A stretch of DNA of 54,280 nt from Halobacteriales archaeon SW_5_70_135 (GTDB taxonomy: Archaea; Halobacteriota; Halobacteria; Halobacteriales; SW-7-71-33): NCBI GenBank assembly GCA_003022865.1, contig PXSK01000035.1, positions 1 through 54,280 of the forward strand. Direction: 5' to 3'. Of the stretch, positions 26,102-33,761 are shown in pieces (position 1 is the stretch's first letter; the number at the start of each line of letters is the position of its first letter). The position numbers and the translations under genes were made by a program. The notes beneath the pieces were generated by a model, which was given only the letters and a program-made list of their open reading frames with translations, searched no databases and was not told the origin of the DNA.

Positions 26102-28453
26102 ATGGCGACCGGCGAGGCAGACGCCGAGGGGGCGGCCTACGTGGAGGGTTCGCTGCTGACCGAGGGCGTGCTGGAGCGGCGCCGCTACCAGCTCCGGCTC
26201 GCCGACACCGCGGCCGAGACGCACACGCTGGTCTGTCTGCCCACGGGACTCGGGAAGACGACGGTGTCGCTGCTCGTGACCGCGCGGCGACTGGAGGCGG
26301 TCGGCGGGCGGGCGCTGCTTCTGGCGCCGACGAAGCCGCTCGTCCGGCAGCACGCGGACTTCTACCGCGAGGCGCTGTCGATCCCGGACGACGACGTGGT
26401 CGTGTTCACCGGCGAGGTCAGCCCCGACGACCGCGCCGACCTGTGGGGCGACGCTCGCGTGGTCGTCGCCACGCCCCAGGTCGTCGAGAACGACCTCGTC
26501 GGCGGGCGGGTCTCGCTCGCGTCGGTGACCCACGTCACGTTCGACGAGTGTCACCGCGCCACCGGCGACTACGCCTACAACTACATCGCCGAGCGCTACC
26601 ACCGCGACGCCGACCGCCCGCTGGTGACGGGGATGTCGGCCTCGCCGGGCGGCGACGAGGCGGCGATACTGCAGGTGTGCGAGAACCTCGGCGTCGAGAC
26701 CGTCGAAGTGATGACCGAGGAGGACGCCGACGTCGCCGAGTACACCCACGACACCGACGTCGAGTGGAGGACCGTCGAGCTGCCGGCGGCGGTGCTCGAA
26801 ATCCGTGACGCGCTGAACGACGTGGTCCGCGACCGGCTCACCCGGCTGAAAGAGCTCGGGGTCTGCTCGACGACACAGCCCGACCTCTCCCAGAAGCAGC
26901 TCAACGAGGTCCGCGGGCGCCTCCAGGAGCTGATCGACAACGGCGACTCGGACGGCTTCGAGGGGATGAGCGTCCACGCCGAGGTGATGAAGCTGCGGCA
27001 GGCGGTCACGCTCGTCGAGACGCAGTCGGTGGAGGCGCTGCGGCGGTACTTCGAGCGCCAGCGCGAGGCCGCCCGTTCCTCGGGGGCGTCGAAGGCCGAC
27101 CAGCGGCTCGTCTCCGACCCCTCGGTGCGGGAGGCCATGCGCCGCGCCGAGGCGTACGACGCCCTGCATCCGAAGTACTCCCGTACGCGGCGGCTCACCG
27201 CCGAGACGCTCGGCATCGAGAACGGCGACCGGGTGATCGTCTTCACCGAGTCCCGCGACACGGCGGAGGCGCTCACCGAGTTCCTGGGCGAGCACTTCGC
27301 GGTGCGACGCTTCGTCGGCCAGGGCGACCGCCAGGGCTCGGACGGGATGACCCAGCGCCAGCAACAGGACACGCTGGAGTCGTTCCGCCAGGGGGAGTTC
27401 GAGGTGCTCGTCTCGACGAGCGTCGCCGAGGAGGGGCTGGACGTGCCCGAGGTCGACCTGGTGCTGTTCTACGAGCCGGTGCCGACGGCGATCCGGTCGG
27501 TCCAGCGGAAGGGCCGCACCGGCCGACAGACCGAGGGTCGCGTCGTGGTGCTGATGGCCGAGGACACCCGCGACGAGGCGTACTTCTGGATCTCCCGACG
27601 CCGCGAGGAGGAGATGGAAGAGGAGCTGCGCGCGCTGAAGGAGGTCGCCGACGAGGTCGACGCCGAACTCGCACAGAGCGACCTCGGCTCGTTCGCGGAC
27701 GAGGACGCGACCACGACCACGACCACGACCACGAACGCGAGCACCGGCGACGACGCCGGCGCGAGCGACGAGTCGGAGCCGGACACGCCGGACGCCGACC
27801 GCGCGGAGCTGACGGACTTCGCGGCGGTCGCCGCCGGCGAGAGCGACGAGGAGCCGGCGGGCACCGTCGCCAGCGCGGGCGCCGGCGGCGGCGGCGACGG
27901 CGACGGCGACGGCGCGGAGGCGGTCGAGGTGGTAGTCGACCAGCGCGAGCTGGAGTCGAGCATCGCCCGGGACCTCTCGCTACGAGAGGGCGTCGAGACG
28001 CGCCTGGAGACGCTCGCGGTGGGCGACTACGTGGTCGTCCTTCTCGAAGGGGAGGGCCTCTACGGCGAGCGTGACGTCCACCCCAACGCGATCCGGGGGG
28101 CGCTCGCCTCCCTGGCCGTCGACTTCGACGCCTCCGTGCTGCGCACGGCCGACGAGGACGGCACCGCCGACATGCTGGCGACGGTCGCCGAGCGCGAACA
28201 GACCGTCGCCGACCGCGAGGTCTCCGTCCACGGCGAGAAACAGTCCCGCACGCTCGACGAACAACAGGAGTACGTCGTCTCCTCGATCGCCGACGTGGGA
28301 CCGGTGACGGCGCGGGCGCTGCTCGCCCACTTCGGCACCGTCGAGGCGGTGATGACCGCCCGCGAGGACGACCTGCTGGAGGTCGACGGCGTCGGCGAGG
28401 TGACCGCCACCCGCCTGCGGGAGGTCGTCGGCAGCGAGTACGACCCCTCCTGA
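26102..28453 (+). CDS. hef: Hef helicase, ERCC4 nuclease active-site segment missing
   Basis: Hef is an archaeal XPF/FANCM-like fork-processing protein. Of 783 residues, the N-terminal SF2 helicase is intact: Walker A PTGLGKT (47-53), DECH (148-151), motif VTGMSASPGG, and C-terminal helicase motifs STSVAEEGLDVPEVD and QRKGRTGRQTEGR. A low-complexity acidic linker with a poly-Thr run (TTTTTTTNAS, about 537-546) follows. The nuclease domain begins VVVDQRELESSIARDLSLRE but jumps from LETLAVGDYV (about residue 644) straight to VVLLEGEGLYGERDVHPNAI. The segment of roughly 40 residues that normally carries ERKxxxD is absent, in frame. The tandem helix-hairpin-helix domain (VGPVTARALLAHFGTVEAV; VDGVGEVTATRLREVV) remains. 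Helicase and HhH activity are expected; cleavage is not. Confidence 0.9.
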   Translation: MATGEADAEGAAYVEGSLLTEGVLERRRYQLRLADTAAETHTLVCLPTGLGKTTVSLLVTARRLEAVGGRALLLAPTKPLVRQHADFYREALSIPDDDVVVFTGEVSPDDRADLWGDARVVVATPQVVENDLVGGRVSLASVTHVTFDECHRATGDYAYNYIAERYHRDADRPLVTGMSASPGGDEAAILQVCENLGVETVEVMTEEDADVAEYTHDTDVEWRTVELPAAVLEIRDALNDVVRDRLTRLKELGVCSTTQPDLSQKQLNEVRGRLQELIDNGDSDGFEGMSVHAEVMKLRQAVTLVETQSVEALRRYFERQREAARSSGASKADQRLVSDPSVREAMRRAEAYDALHPKYSRTRRLTAETLGIENGDRVIVFTESRDTAEALTEFLGEHFAVRRFVGQGDRQGSDGMTQRQQQDTLESFRQGEFEVLVSTSVAEEGLDVPEVDLVLFYEPVPTAIRSVQRKGRTGRQTEGRVVVLMAEDTRDEAYFWISRRREEEMEEELRALKEVADEVDAELAQSDLGSFADEDATTTTTTTTNASTGDDAGASDESEPDTPDADRAELTDFAAVAAGESDEEPAGTVASAGAGGGGDGDGDGAEAVEVVVDQRELESSIARDLSLREGVETRLETLAVGDYVVVLLEGEGLYGERDVHPNAIRGALASLAVDFDASVLRTADEDGTADMLATVAEREQTVADREVSVHGEKQSRTLDEQQEYVVSSIADVGPVTARALLAHFGTVEAVMTAREDDLLEVDGVGEVTATRLREVVGSEYDPS

Positions 28454-28519
28454 GCGCCGTCTCGACCGGGCACTCGCCCGGTCGGCCGCGTGCGCGTCGA
28501 GCGCCGAGAAACGATCGGC

Positions 28520-29155
28520 TCAGCGCCGCAGCGCGGCCAGCGCCTCGGCGGCCTCGCGGGCAGCGGCGAGGTGTTCCCGGGCCGCCCGCGGGTCCTCGCT
28601 GGCCTCGGCGGCCCGCGCGAACCGGGTCAGCGTCCGCTCCAGCGAGGCCCGCGAGTCCCGCCCGCGCTCACCCTCGCGCTCGCCTCCGCTTCCGCCCTCG
28701 GTCGGCGCGGGCGTCGCCGGTCGCTCCGTCGGCGTCCGCCCGGCCGGCTCGGGCCGGCCTCGCGTCTCCCGTCGCGTGGGCTCGTCTCCGGCTTCGGAGC
28801 GGGTGGGCGCGGCGCTCTCGCCGTCAGTCGTCGACTGTGGGGTTCCGCTGTCGGTCGTCGACCGTGGGCTCCCGTCGTCGGTCGCGGCGTCGGACTCCGC
28901 CGCGGTCTCCCCGCCGGCGCCGGCGCCGGCGCCGGTACCGGTACCGGCACCGTCGGCGCCCTGGCAGGTCGGACAGAACTCCTGTCCGTCGTAGCGGAAG
29001 ACCGGGTCACCGCAGCTGTCACAGTGCCGGTTGGTCATCGTCGCCCCCTTCAGTAGCAGCTCGGACATCTGCCGGGTGGCCTCGCGGTCCTCCTCCTCGC
29101 CGTACTTCTCGCGGAGCTTCTCGCGTTCCGCCTCCTTGTCGAATCCCTCGCTCAT
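28520..29155 (-). CDS. Sjogren syndrome/scleroderma autoantigen 1-family zinc-ribbon protein
   Basis: A 211-aa protein. Residues about 25-66 (ATRQMSELLLKGATMTNRHC ... CGDPVFRYDGQEFCPTC) match the zinc-ribbon of the archaeal/eukaryotic autoantigen p27 family, with the four Cys in C-x2-C and C-x2-C pairs. Then comes a repetitive GTGTGAGAGAG and Ser/Thr/Asp-rich disordered region and a C-terminal alanine-rich helix (FARAAEASEDPRAAREHLAA). Molecular function is not established. It is convergent with hef (gap 66 bases) and downstream of PAN. Confidence 0.85.
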   Translation of the reverse strand: MSEGFDKEAEREKLREKYGEEEDREATRQMSELLLKGATMTNRHCDSCGDPVFRYDGQEFCPTCQGADGAGTGTGAGAGAGGETAAESDAATDDGSPRSTTDSGTPQSTTDGESAAPTRSEAGDEPTRRETRGRPEPAGRTPTERPATPAPTEGGSGGEREGERGRDSRASLERTLTRFARAAEASEDPRAAREHLAAAREAAEALAALRR

Positions 29156-29271
29156 GTCCCCCTCTCGGCCGCGAGCGGCGAAAAAGACTGCGCTCGCCGG
29201 CGTCGTTCGAGCGTCGGGGTACGCGGTGCGGGTCCGTGCCGGGTCGTGTCGGGGAGTCCTCGCGGGTCGGC

Positions 29272-30510
29272 TCAGTAGGCGTAGTCGGGGTAGGCGGCCG
29301 AGACGGGTTCGCCGGCGCCGTCGGCCTCGATCTTCTCGATGGCGTTCTCGAAGTCCGCCATGCCGATCTCGGTGCGGTCGTCGCGGATGGCGAACATGCC
29401 GGCCTCGGTGGCGACCGAGGCGACGTCGGCGCCGTTGTAACCGTCGGTGTGGCCGGCGAGCACCTCGTAGTCGACGTTGTCGTCGACGTTCATCTCGCGG
29501 GTGTGGATCTCGAAGATCTCCACGCGGCCCTCGAAACTGGGCTCGGGCACCTCGATGAGGCGGTCGAAGCGGCCGGGCCGGAGGATGGCCCGGTCGAGCA
29601 TGTCGAAACGGTTGGTGGCGGCGATGATGCGGACCTCGCCGCGGTCCTCGAAGCCGTCCATCTCTGAGAGCAGTTGCATCATGGTGCGCTGGACCTCGGC
29701 GTCGCCACTGGTCTTGGACTCGGTGCGTTTCGCGGCGATGGCGTCGATCTCGTCGATGAAGACGATCGACGGTTCGCGCTCGGCGGCGAGTTCGAAGAGG
29801 TCGCGCACGAGCCGAGAGCCCTCGCCGATGAACTTCCGGACGAGCTCGGAGCCGGCCATCTTGATGAAGGTGGCGTCGGTCTGGTTGGCGACGGCACGGG
29901 CGAGCATCGTCTTCCCGGTGCCCGGTGGCCCGTGCAGGAGGACGCCGGAGGGCGGGTCGATACCGGCCGCCTCGAACTGCCCGGGGCTGGTGAGCGGCTG
30001 TTCGACGGCCTCGCGGACCTCGGTGGTCTGCCCCTTGAGACCGCCGATGTCGCCGTAGGTGACGTCTGGACTTTCGTCGACCTCCATTGCCTGCGCACGG
30101 GCGTCCGTCTCCGAGGAGAGAGCGGTCTGGATGCTGAAGGAGTCGTCGACGGCGACGCGGTCGCCGGCCTCGACGCGCTCGACGGTGCGGGGAGAGACCT
30201 CCGTGAGCACCTCCTGATTGTTGCCGTGCTGCTTGACGACGGCCTCGCCGTCGTCGGCGTCGATCTCCTCGACGGTGGCGACGTACAGCGAAGAGGCCTT
30301 CAGCGTCTCGTTCTCCCGCTCGATGCGGTCGACCTCCTGTTTCAGCTGTCGGCGGCGGGCGTCGGCGGCGTCGAGCTGCTCCGTGAGCTCGCGGTGAACG
30401 TCGAGGATCTCCCCGTAGTGGTCCTCCAGGGCCTGCAGCCGCTCCTCCTCGGACATGTCCGGATCCAGCTCGAGACGCGGCCGGTCCGGAAGCGAAGGAC
30501 TCCGTGACAT
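29272..30510 (-). CDS. panA: Proteasome-activating nucleotidase (PAN)
   Basis: AAA+ ATPase ring that unfolds substrates for the 20S proteasome. In 412 residues: coiled coil about 20-72, OB domain about 73-130 (LYVATVEEID ... VEAGDRVAVDDSFSIQ), AAA core with Walker A GPPGTGKT (194-201), pore loop KFIGEGSRLVRD region, Walker B FIDEID (251-256), arginine-finger region RPGRFDRLIEVP. The last residues are PDYAY; the canonical gate-opening HbYX tail has Tyr second from last, which is not the case here, although Tyr residues occupy positions 1 and 3 from the end. The upstream TTTACG at about 30535 is a possible TATA element. Two PAN paralogues are common in haloarchaea, so A versus B is not certain. 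Confidence 0.94.
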   Translation of the reverse strand: MSRSPSLPDRPRLELDPDMSEEERLQALEDHYGEILDVHRELTEQLDAADARRRQLKQEVDRIERENETLKASSLYVATVEEIDADDGEAVVKQHGNNQEVLTEVSPRTVERVEAGDRVAVDDSFSIQTALSSETDARAQAMEVDESPDVTYGDIGGLKGQTTEVREAVEQPLTSPGQFEAAGIDPPSGVLLHGPPGTGKTMLARAVANQTDATFIKMAGSELVRKFIGEGSRLVRDLFELAAEREPSIVFIDEIDAIAAKRTESKTSGDAEVQRTMMQLLSEMDGFEDRGEVRIIAATNRFDMLDRAILRPGRFDRLIEVPEPSFEGRVEIFEIHTREMNVDDNVDYEVLAGHTDGYNGADVASVATEAGMFAIRDDRTEIGMADFENAIEKIEADGAGEPVSAAYPDYAY

Positions 30511-30626
30511 ACCTTGTCAGTAGTGACGGGACGAACGTAAATGTGCCTTTGGGTACCGCCGTCGGAATTCTCCCGCGTGCGCTTCTCTCGCGGCAGTTAC
30601 AGACACTTCACTCTTCCGTACGCGGA

Positions 30627-30742
30627 AGTGTGCGCGGGACAGTGTGGGCATAATAGTGTGTGCACGGAGATATATAGTGCGTTCGCGGTAGAGTGTGCGC
30701 GGCAGTGTGGGCGGAGGAGTCTGCGCGGAAGTACGGGGCGCG
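30627..30742. repeat. Degenerate AGTGTGNGCGG repeat array upstream of PAN
   Basis: Eight related units start at 30627, 30641, 30655, 30676, 30692, 30704, 30718 and 30730, spaced 12-21 bases; the commonest form is AGTGTGCGCGG or AGTGTGGGC, the last two are more degenerate. AT-rich islands TAATAGT and GATATATAG interrupt the array. It sits 117-232 bases upstream of the PAN start and 54 bases beyond the sucD 3' end. The rest of 30511-30795 holds no recognisable gene. Confidence 0.65.
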
Positions 30743-30795
30743 CTGTCGACTCGCGGTCGCGGTCGAGACCGAGGTGAGCCGTCGGTCGACCCGGT

Positions 30796-31665
30796 TCAGA
30801 GCAGGTCCGCGACGTGTTCGGCGACCTCTGCGGGCGTCTCGCCGACCGGGACGCCGGTCTCCGAGAGCGCCCGGATCTTCGACTCGGCGGTGCCGGTGCC
30901 GGCCTCGCCGACGATGGCGCCGGCGTGGCCCATCCGCTCGCCCGGCGGGGCGGTGCGACCGGCGATGAAACCCACGACGGGCGTGTCCATCCCGCCGGCG
31001 ATCACCTCGGCGGCCTCCTCCTCGGCCTCGCCACCGATCTCCCCGCACACGACGACGGCCTCGGTGTCGGGGTCGGCCTCGAACAGCTCGAACGCGTCGA
31101 CGAAGTCGGTGCCGACGATCGGGTCGCCGCCGATGCCGATCGCCGTCGACTGCCCCAGTCCGCGCTCCGTGAGCGTATCGACGATCTGGTAGGTGAGCGT
31201 GCCCGACCGGGAGACGAGTCCGACCGACCCGGCCTCGAAGACCTCGCCCGGCAGGATCCCGAGTTTCGCCTCGCCGGGCGTGATGACGCCGGGAGAGTTC
31301 GGCCCGACGAGGTCGGTGTCGGTGCGCGCGAGCGCCTCGTAGACGAGACTCATGTCCTGGACGGGGACCCCCTCGGTGACGGCGACGACCAGATCGACGG
31401 GCGAGTCCAGCGCCTCGAACAGCGCGTCGGCGGCGAACGCGGGCGGAACGAACACGACGGCGGCGTCGGCGTCGTGTTCGTGGGCGGCCCGCGAGACGGT
31501 GTCGTAGACGGGCACGCCGGCGACCTCCTGGCCGCCCCGGCCCGGCACGGCGCCGCTTACGACGTTCGTGCCGTACTCGGCCATCCCCTCGGCGTGGAAC
31601 CGCCCCTCGTCGCCGGTGATCCCCTGGACGACCACCCGCGTCGAGTCGTCGACGAGGACGCTCAC
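30796..31665 (-). CDS. sucD: Succinyl-CoA synthetase alpha subunit
   Basis: A 289-aa ADP/GDP-forming succinate-CoA ligase alpha chain of the TCA cycle. CoA-binding fold at the N-terminus (VVQGITGDEGRFHAEGMAEY), VGPNSPGVITPGEAKLGILP, GLVSRSGTLTYQIVDTLTER and the active-site loop ERMGHAGAIVGEAGTGTAES containing the phosphohistidine. Length is standard. It overlaps sucC by four bases (ATGA), and the pair forms the usual alpha2beta2 or alpha-beta enzyme. Confidence 0.96.
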   Translation of the reverse strand: MSVLVDDSTRVVVQGITGDEGRFHAEGMAEYGTNVVSGAVPGRGGQEVAGVPVYDTVSRAAHEHDADAAVVFVPPAFAADALFEALDSPVDLVVAVTEGVPVQDMSLVYEALARTDTDLVGPNSPGVITPGEAKLGILPGEVFEAGSVGLVSRSGTLTYQIVDTLTERGLGQSTAIGIGGDPIVGTDFVDAFELFEADPDTEAVVVCGEIGGEAEEEAAEVIAGGMDTPVVGFIAGRTAPPGERMGHAGAIVGEAGTGTAESKIRALSETGVPVGETPAEVAEHVADLL

Positions 31666-32864
31666 CGGCGGTCACCTCCTCTCTCCGGCGTGGTCGCGTC
31701 GGTCGACGACTCGCGGCCGCCGTCCGCGCGCGCCCCGGCGAGTTCGACCGCCCGCTCGACCGCAGCCTCGAGGGTGGCCTCGACCTCGACCCGGTCAGTG
31801 TTCAGGATCTCGCGGCCCTCGGCGGCCCTCGTGCCGGCCAGTCGCACGACGACCGGGTCGGGCAGCGGGTCGAACTCCTCCAGGGCGGTGTCGATGCCGC
31901 GGGCGACCTCGTCGCCGCGGGTGATGCCGCCGAAGACGTTGAAGACGACGCTGTCGACGTTCTCGTCGGAGAACACCATGTCCAGGGCGTTGCGGACGCG
32001 CTCGGCCTTCGCGCCGCCGCCGACGTCGAGGAAGTTCGCCGGTTCGCCGCCGAGGTGATCGACCAGGTCGAGGGTGGTCATCACCAGGCCGGCGCCGTTG
32101 CCGACGACGCCGACGTTGCCCTCCAGGCGGACGTAGTCGAAGTCGTACTCCTCGGCCTTCCGTCCGAGGTCGCTTCCGGCGGTAGACTCGGCGTACTCCC
32201 GCAGTCCCGGATGCCGGAACAGCGCGTCGTCGTCGACGTTGAGGACGGCGTCGGCCGCCACGACGGCGTCGTCCTCGGTCATCATCAGCGGGTTGATCTC
32301 GGCGTCGGAGCCGTCGTTGTCGTCCCAGACCCGGTAGAGGGTACGCAGGGTGTCGGCGACGTCGTCGGCGACGGCGTCGTCGACGCCGGCCTCGGAGACG
32401 GCCCGTCGGGCCTGATACGGGTGGAGGCCGAACGAGGGGATGACGTGCTCGCGGGCGATCGCCTCGGGCGTCTCGGCGGCGACCGCCTCGATGTTCACGC
32501 CGCCCTCCGAGGAGACCATGGCGACCGGCTCGCCGGCCTCGCGGTCCATCGTGACGCCGACGTACAGCTCGTTCGTGAACTCGACGGCGTCCTCGACGAG
32601 CACGCGGTCGACGTGGAGCCCCTTCAGCTCGCTGCCGAGGACGCACTCGCCGACCTCGCGGAGTTCCTCCGGCGTGTCCGCGAGCTCGATGCCGCCGGCC
32701 TTCCCCCGGCCGCCGACTCGGACCTGCGCCTTCACCGCGACCGGCAGGCCGATCCGCTCGCCCGCGGCGACGGCCTCCTCGACAGTGGCGGCGAGCTCCG
32801 ACGCCGGAACTGGAAGGCCGGCCTCGGCGAACACCTCCTTCGCCTGGTACTCGTGCAGTTTCAT
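31662..32864 (-). CDS. sucC: Succinyl-CoA synthetase beta subunit
   Basis: A 400-aa ATP-grasp beta chain. MKLHEYQAKEVFAEAGLPVP is the family N-terminus; VKAQVRVGGRGKAGGIELAD is the nucleotide-binding loop, NPLMMTEDDAVVAADAVLNV the metal site, and GNVGVVGNGAGLVMTTLDLV plus FNVFGGITRGDEVARGI the C-terminal ligase domain. The last 30 residues (ADGGRESSTDATTPERGGDR) form an extra tail beyond the usual end. First gene of the sucCD pair. Confidence 0.96.
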   Translation of the reverse strand: MKLHEYQAKEVFAEAGLPVPASELAATVEEAVAAGERIGLPVAVKAQVRVGGRGKAGGIELADTPEELREVGECVLGSELKGLHVDRVLVEDAVEFTNELYVGVTMDREAGEPVAMVSSEGGVNIEAVAAETPEAIAREHVIPSFGLHPYQARRAVSEAGVDDAVADDVADTLRTLYRVWDDNDGSDAEINPLMMTEDDAVVAADAVLNVDDDALFRHPGLREYAESTAGSDLGRKAEEYDFDYVRLEGNVGVVGNGAGLVMTTLDLVDHLGGEPANFLDVGGGAKAERVRNALDMVFSDENVDSVVFNVFGGITRGDEVARGIDTALEEFDPLPDPVVVRLAGTRAAEGREILNTDRVEVEATLEAAVERAVELAGARADGGRESSTDATTPERGGDRR

Positions 32865-32973
32865 CCCCCGTGACTGCGCCCGTAACGGTGTTAGTGATTC
32901 CGGTCGCCGCCGGTATCCTCTCCCGGTCCGTGAGTCGTCACATGTGTACTTTACCTAACGATAGGCGCTAAGG

Positions 32974-33016
32974 CCCCACCCTCAAGCAGCGACCGGAGGG
33001 AGCGAGTAGGGAGGGG
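32974..33016 (+). mobile_element. IS1341-like right-end stem, copy 1 (degenerate)
   Basis: CCCCACCCT (32974-32982) pairs with AGGGAGGGG (33008-33016) with one mismatch; between them CAAGCAGCGACC resembles the end of tnpB coding sequence. It parallels the better preserved copy at 33209-33252 in the same orientation. Confidence 0.6.
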
Positions 33017-33022
33017 GGTACA

Positions 33023-33142
33023 GCGTTCATAAGAGCGAAGCTCTTGTGCAGCCCATCAGAAACGCGGTGCGTTTCTGAGGACGTCCCCAGAAATCTCCGA
33101 TTTCTGGTGTGCGAGCGAATCGCTCAGCGATTCGTTAACGCC
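33023..33142 (-). repeat. Hairpin module cluster related to the tnpB insert and the 12081 cluster
   Basis: Four hairpins with 3-nt loops: AAGAGC-GAA-GCTCTT (33031-33045), a perfect 10-bp stem with loop GGT (33056-33078), CCAGAAATC-TCC-GATTTCTGG (33087-33107) and CGAATCGC-TCA-GCGATTCG (33116-33134). In reverse complement, 33023-33082 has the same linkers as the 56-bp insert in tnpB (GTCCTCAGAAA, TTTCTGATGGGCTGCAC, TGAACGC) while stem interiors differ in a paired way; 33080-33142 matches 12075-12137. Confidence 0.85.
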
Positions 33143-33245
33143 TGCGGAGACTGCGCTCCCTACGGGAACCACGACGGTTCCTGCAAAGCGTGTCGTGGAA
33201 ACAGAAAGCCCCACCCTCAACGAGCGAGCAAAAGCGAGCGAGTAG
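33138..33245 (+). pseudogene. tnpB: C-terminal remnant of a TnpB
   Basis: Thirty-five codons plus TAG read TPAETALPTGTTTVPAKRVV then ETESPTLNERAKASE, the typical C-terminal tail of haloarchaeal IS1341-like TnpB proteins, whose stop codon lies inside the right-end stem, as here (TAG 33243-33245). Everything upstream (RuvC and zinc ribbon) is gone, replaced by the hairpin cluster. Confidence 0.75.
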
Positions 33246-33252
33246 GGTGGGG
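33209..33252 (+). mobile_element. IS1341-like right-end stem, copy 2
   Basis: CCCCACCCT (33209-33217) and AGGGTGGGG (33244-33252) form a perfect 9-bp stem enclosing the end of the tnpB remnant. The element end should lie shortly after, near 33260-33270, only about 25-35 bases before the DUF4112 start codon. Confidence 0.7.
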
Positions 33253-33293
33253 AGGAAGTCACAAGTTGCTGCGGCCGTGACCGTGGTGTACAG

Positions 33294-33641
33294 ATGCGCG
33301 CACACGGACCGGTGGACCGGGCGGAGAAGGTGGCCAAGCTGTTCGACGAGGCCATCACGATCCCGATCATCGAACTGAAGGTCGGTATCGACCCGCTGTT
33401 GAACTACCTCCCGTTCCCGATCGGCGACATTATCTCCGGCGTGATCGGCTACTACATCGTCCTGGAGGGCGTTCTGGCGAAGGTGCCCTGGCGCGTGACC
33501 GGGCTGATGTTCACGCTGGCGACGGTCGACCTGCTCATCGGACTGCTTCCGATCCCGATCATCGACGGCGTCATCGACGCCGCCTGGAAGGCCAACAAGT
33601 GGAACGTCAAGCTGATGAAGCGGTTCGCGCGCGACCCCTGA
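33294..33641 (+). CDS. DUF4112 membrane protein
   Basis: A 115-aa protein that matches DUF4112: KLFDEAITIPIIELKVGIDP, LLNYLPFPIGDIISGVIGYY, a central membrane segment (VTGLMFTLATVDLLIGLLPI) and the C-terminal DAAWKANKWNVKLMKRF. Function of the family is unknown. The ATG at 33294 is preceded by IS-derived DNA almost immediately, so any promoter must be within or beyond the IS remnant; no clear TATA box is seen in the remaining 40 bases. Confidence 0.88.
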   Translation: MRAHGPVDRAEKVAKLFDEAITIPIIELKVGIDPLLNYLPFPIGDIISGVIGYYIVLEGVLAKVPWRVTGLMFTLATVDLLIGLLPIPIIDGVIDAAWKANKWNVKLMKRFARDP

Positions 33642-33761
33642 CCGCGAGCTCTCCCGACCGGCGAGTACGCCGCCGCGCTCCTCTGCGGGCCCACGTCGCC
33701 GGCCTCGACGGCGGGTCGTTCCGACCCCTCCGTTCGAGGGACGCTCGACCGGTCGTGTGGC

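Larger units (their letters stand above)
32865..33293. other. Gene-poor stretch with two IS right ends and a hairpin cluster
   Basis: After the sucC start region (32865-32970, presumably its promoter; no strong TATA box seen), the stretch is made of IS-derived DNA: a right-end-like stem at 32974-33016, hairpin modules 33023-33142, a TnpB C-terminal fragment 33138-33245 and a second right-end stem 33209-33252. About 40 bases then separate it from the DUF4112 gene. Confidence 0.7.

Noticed and set aside
27700-27745. Poly-Thr codon run in hef as a repeat-driven switch
   Set aside because: It is an in-frame ACC/ACG linker repeat between domains; length change by whole codons would not affect the frame and nothing suggests phase variation.
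32974-33252. Intergenic tRNA or structured RNA gene
   Set aside because: The strong stems are explained by IS right ends and hairpin modules; no cloverleaf with T-loop or anticodon arm was found.
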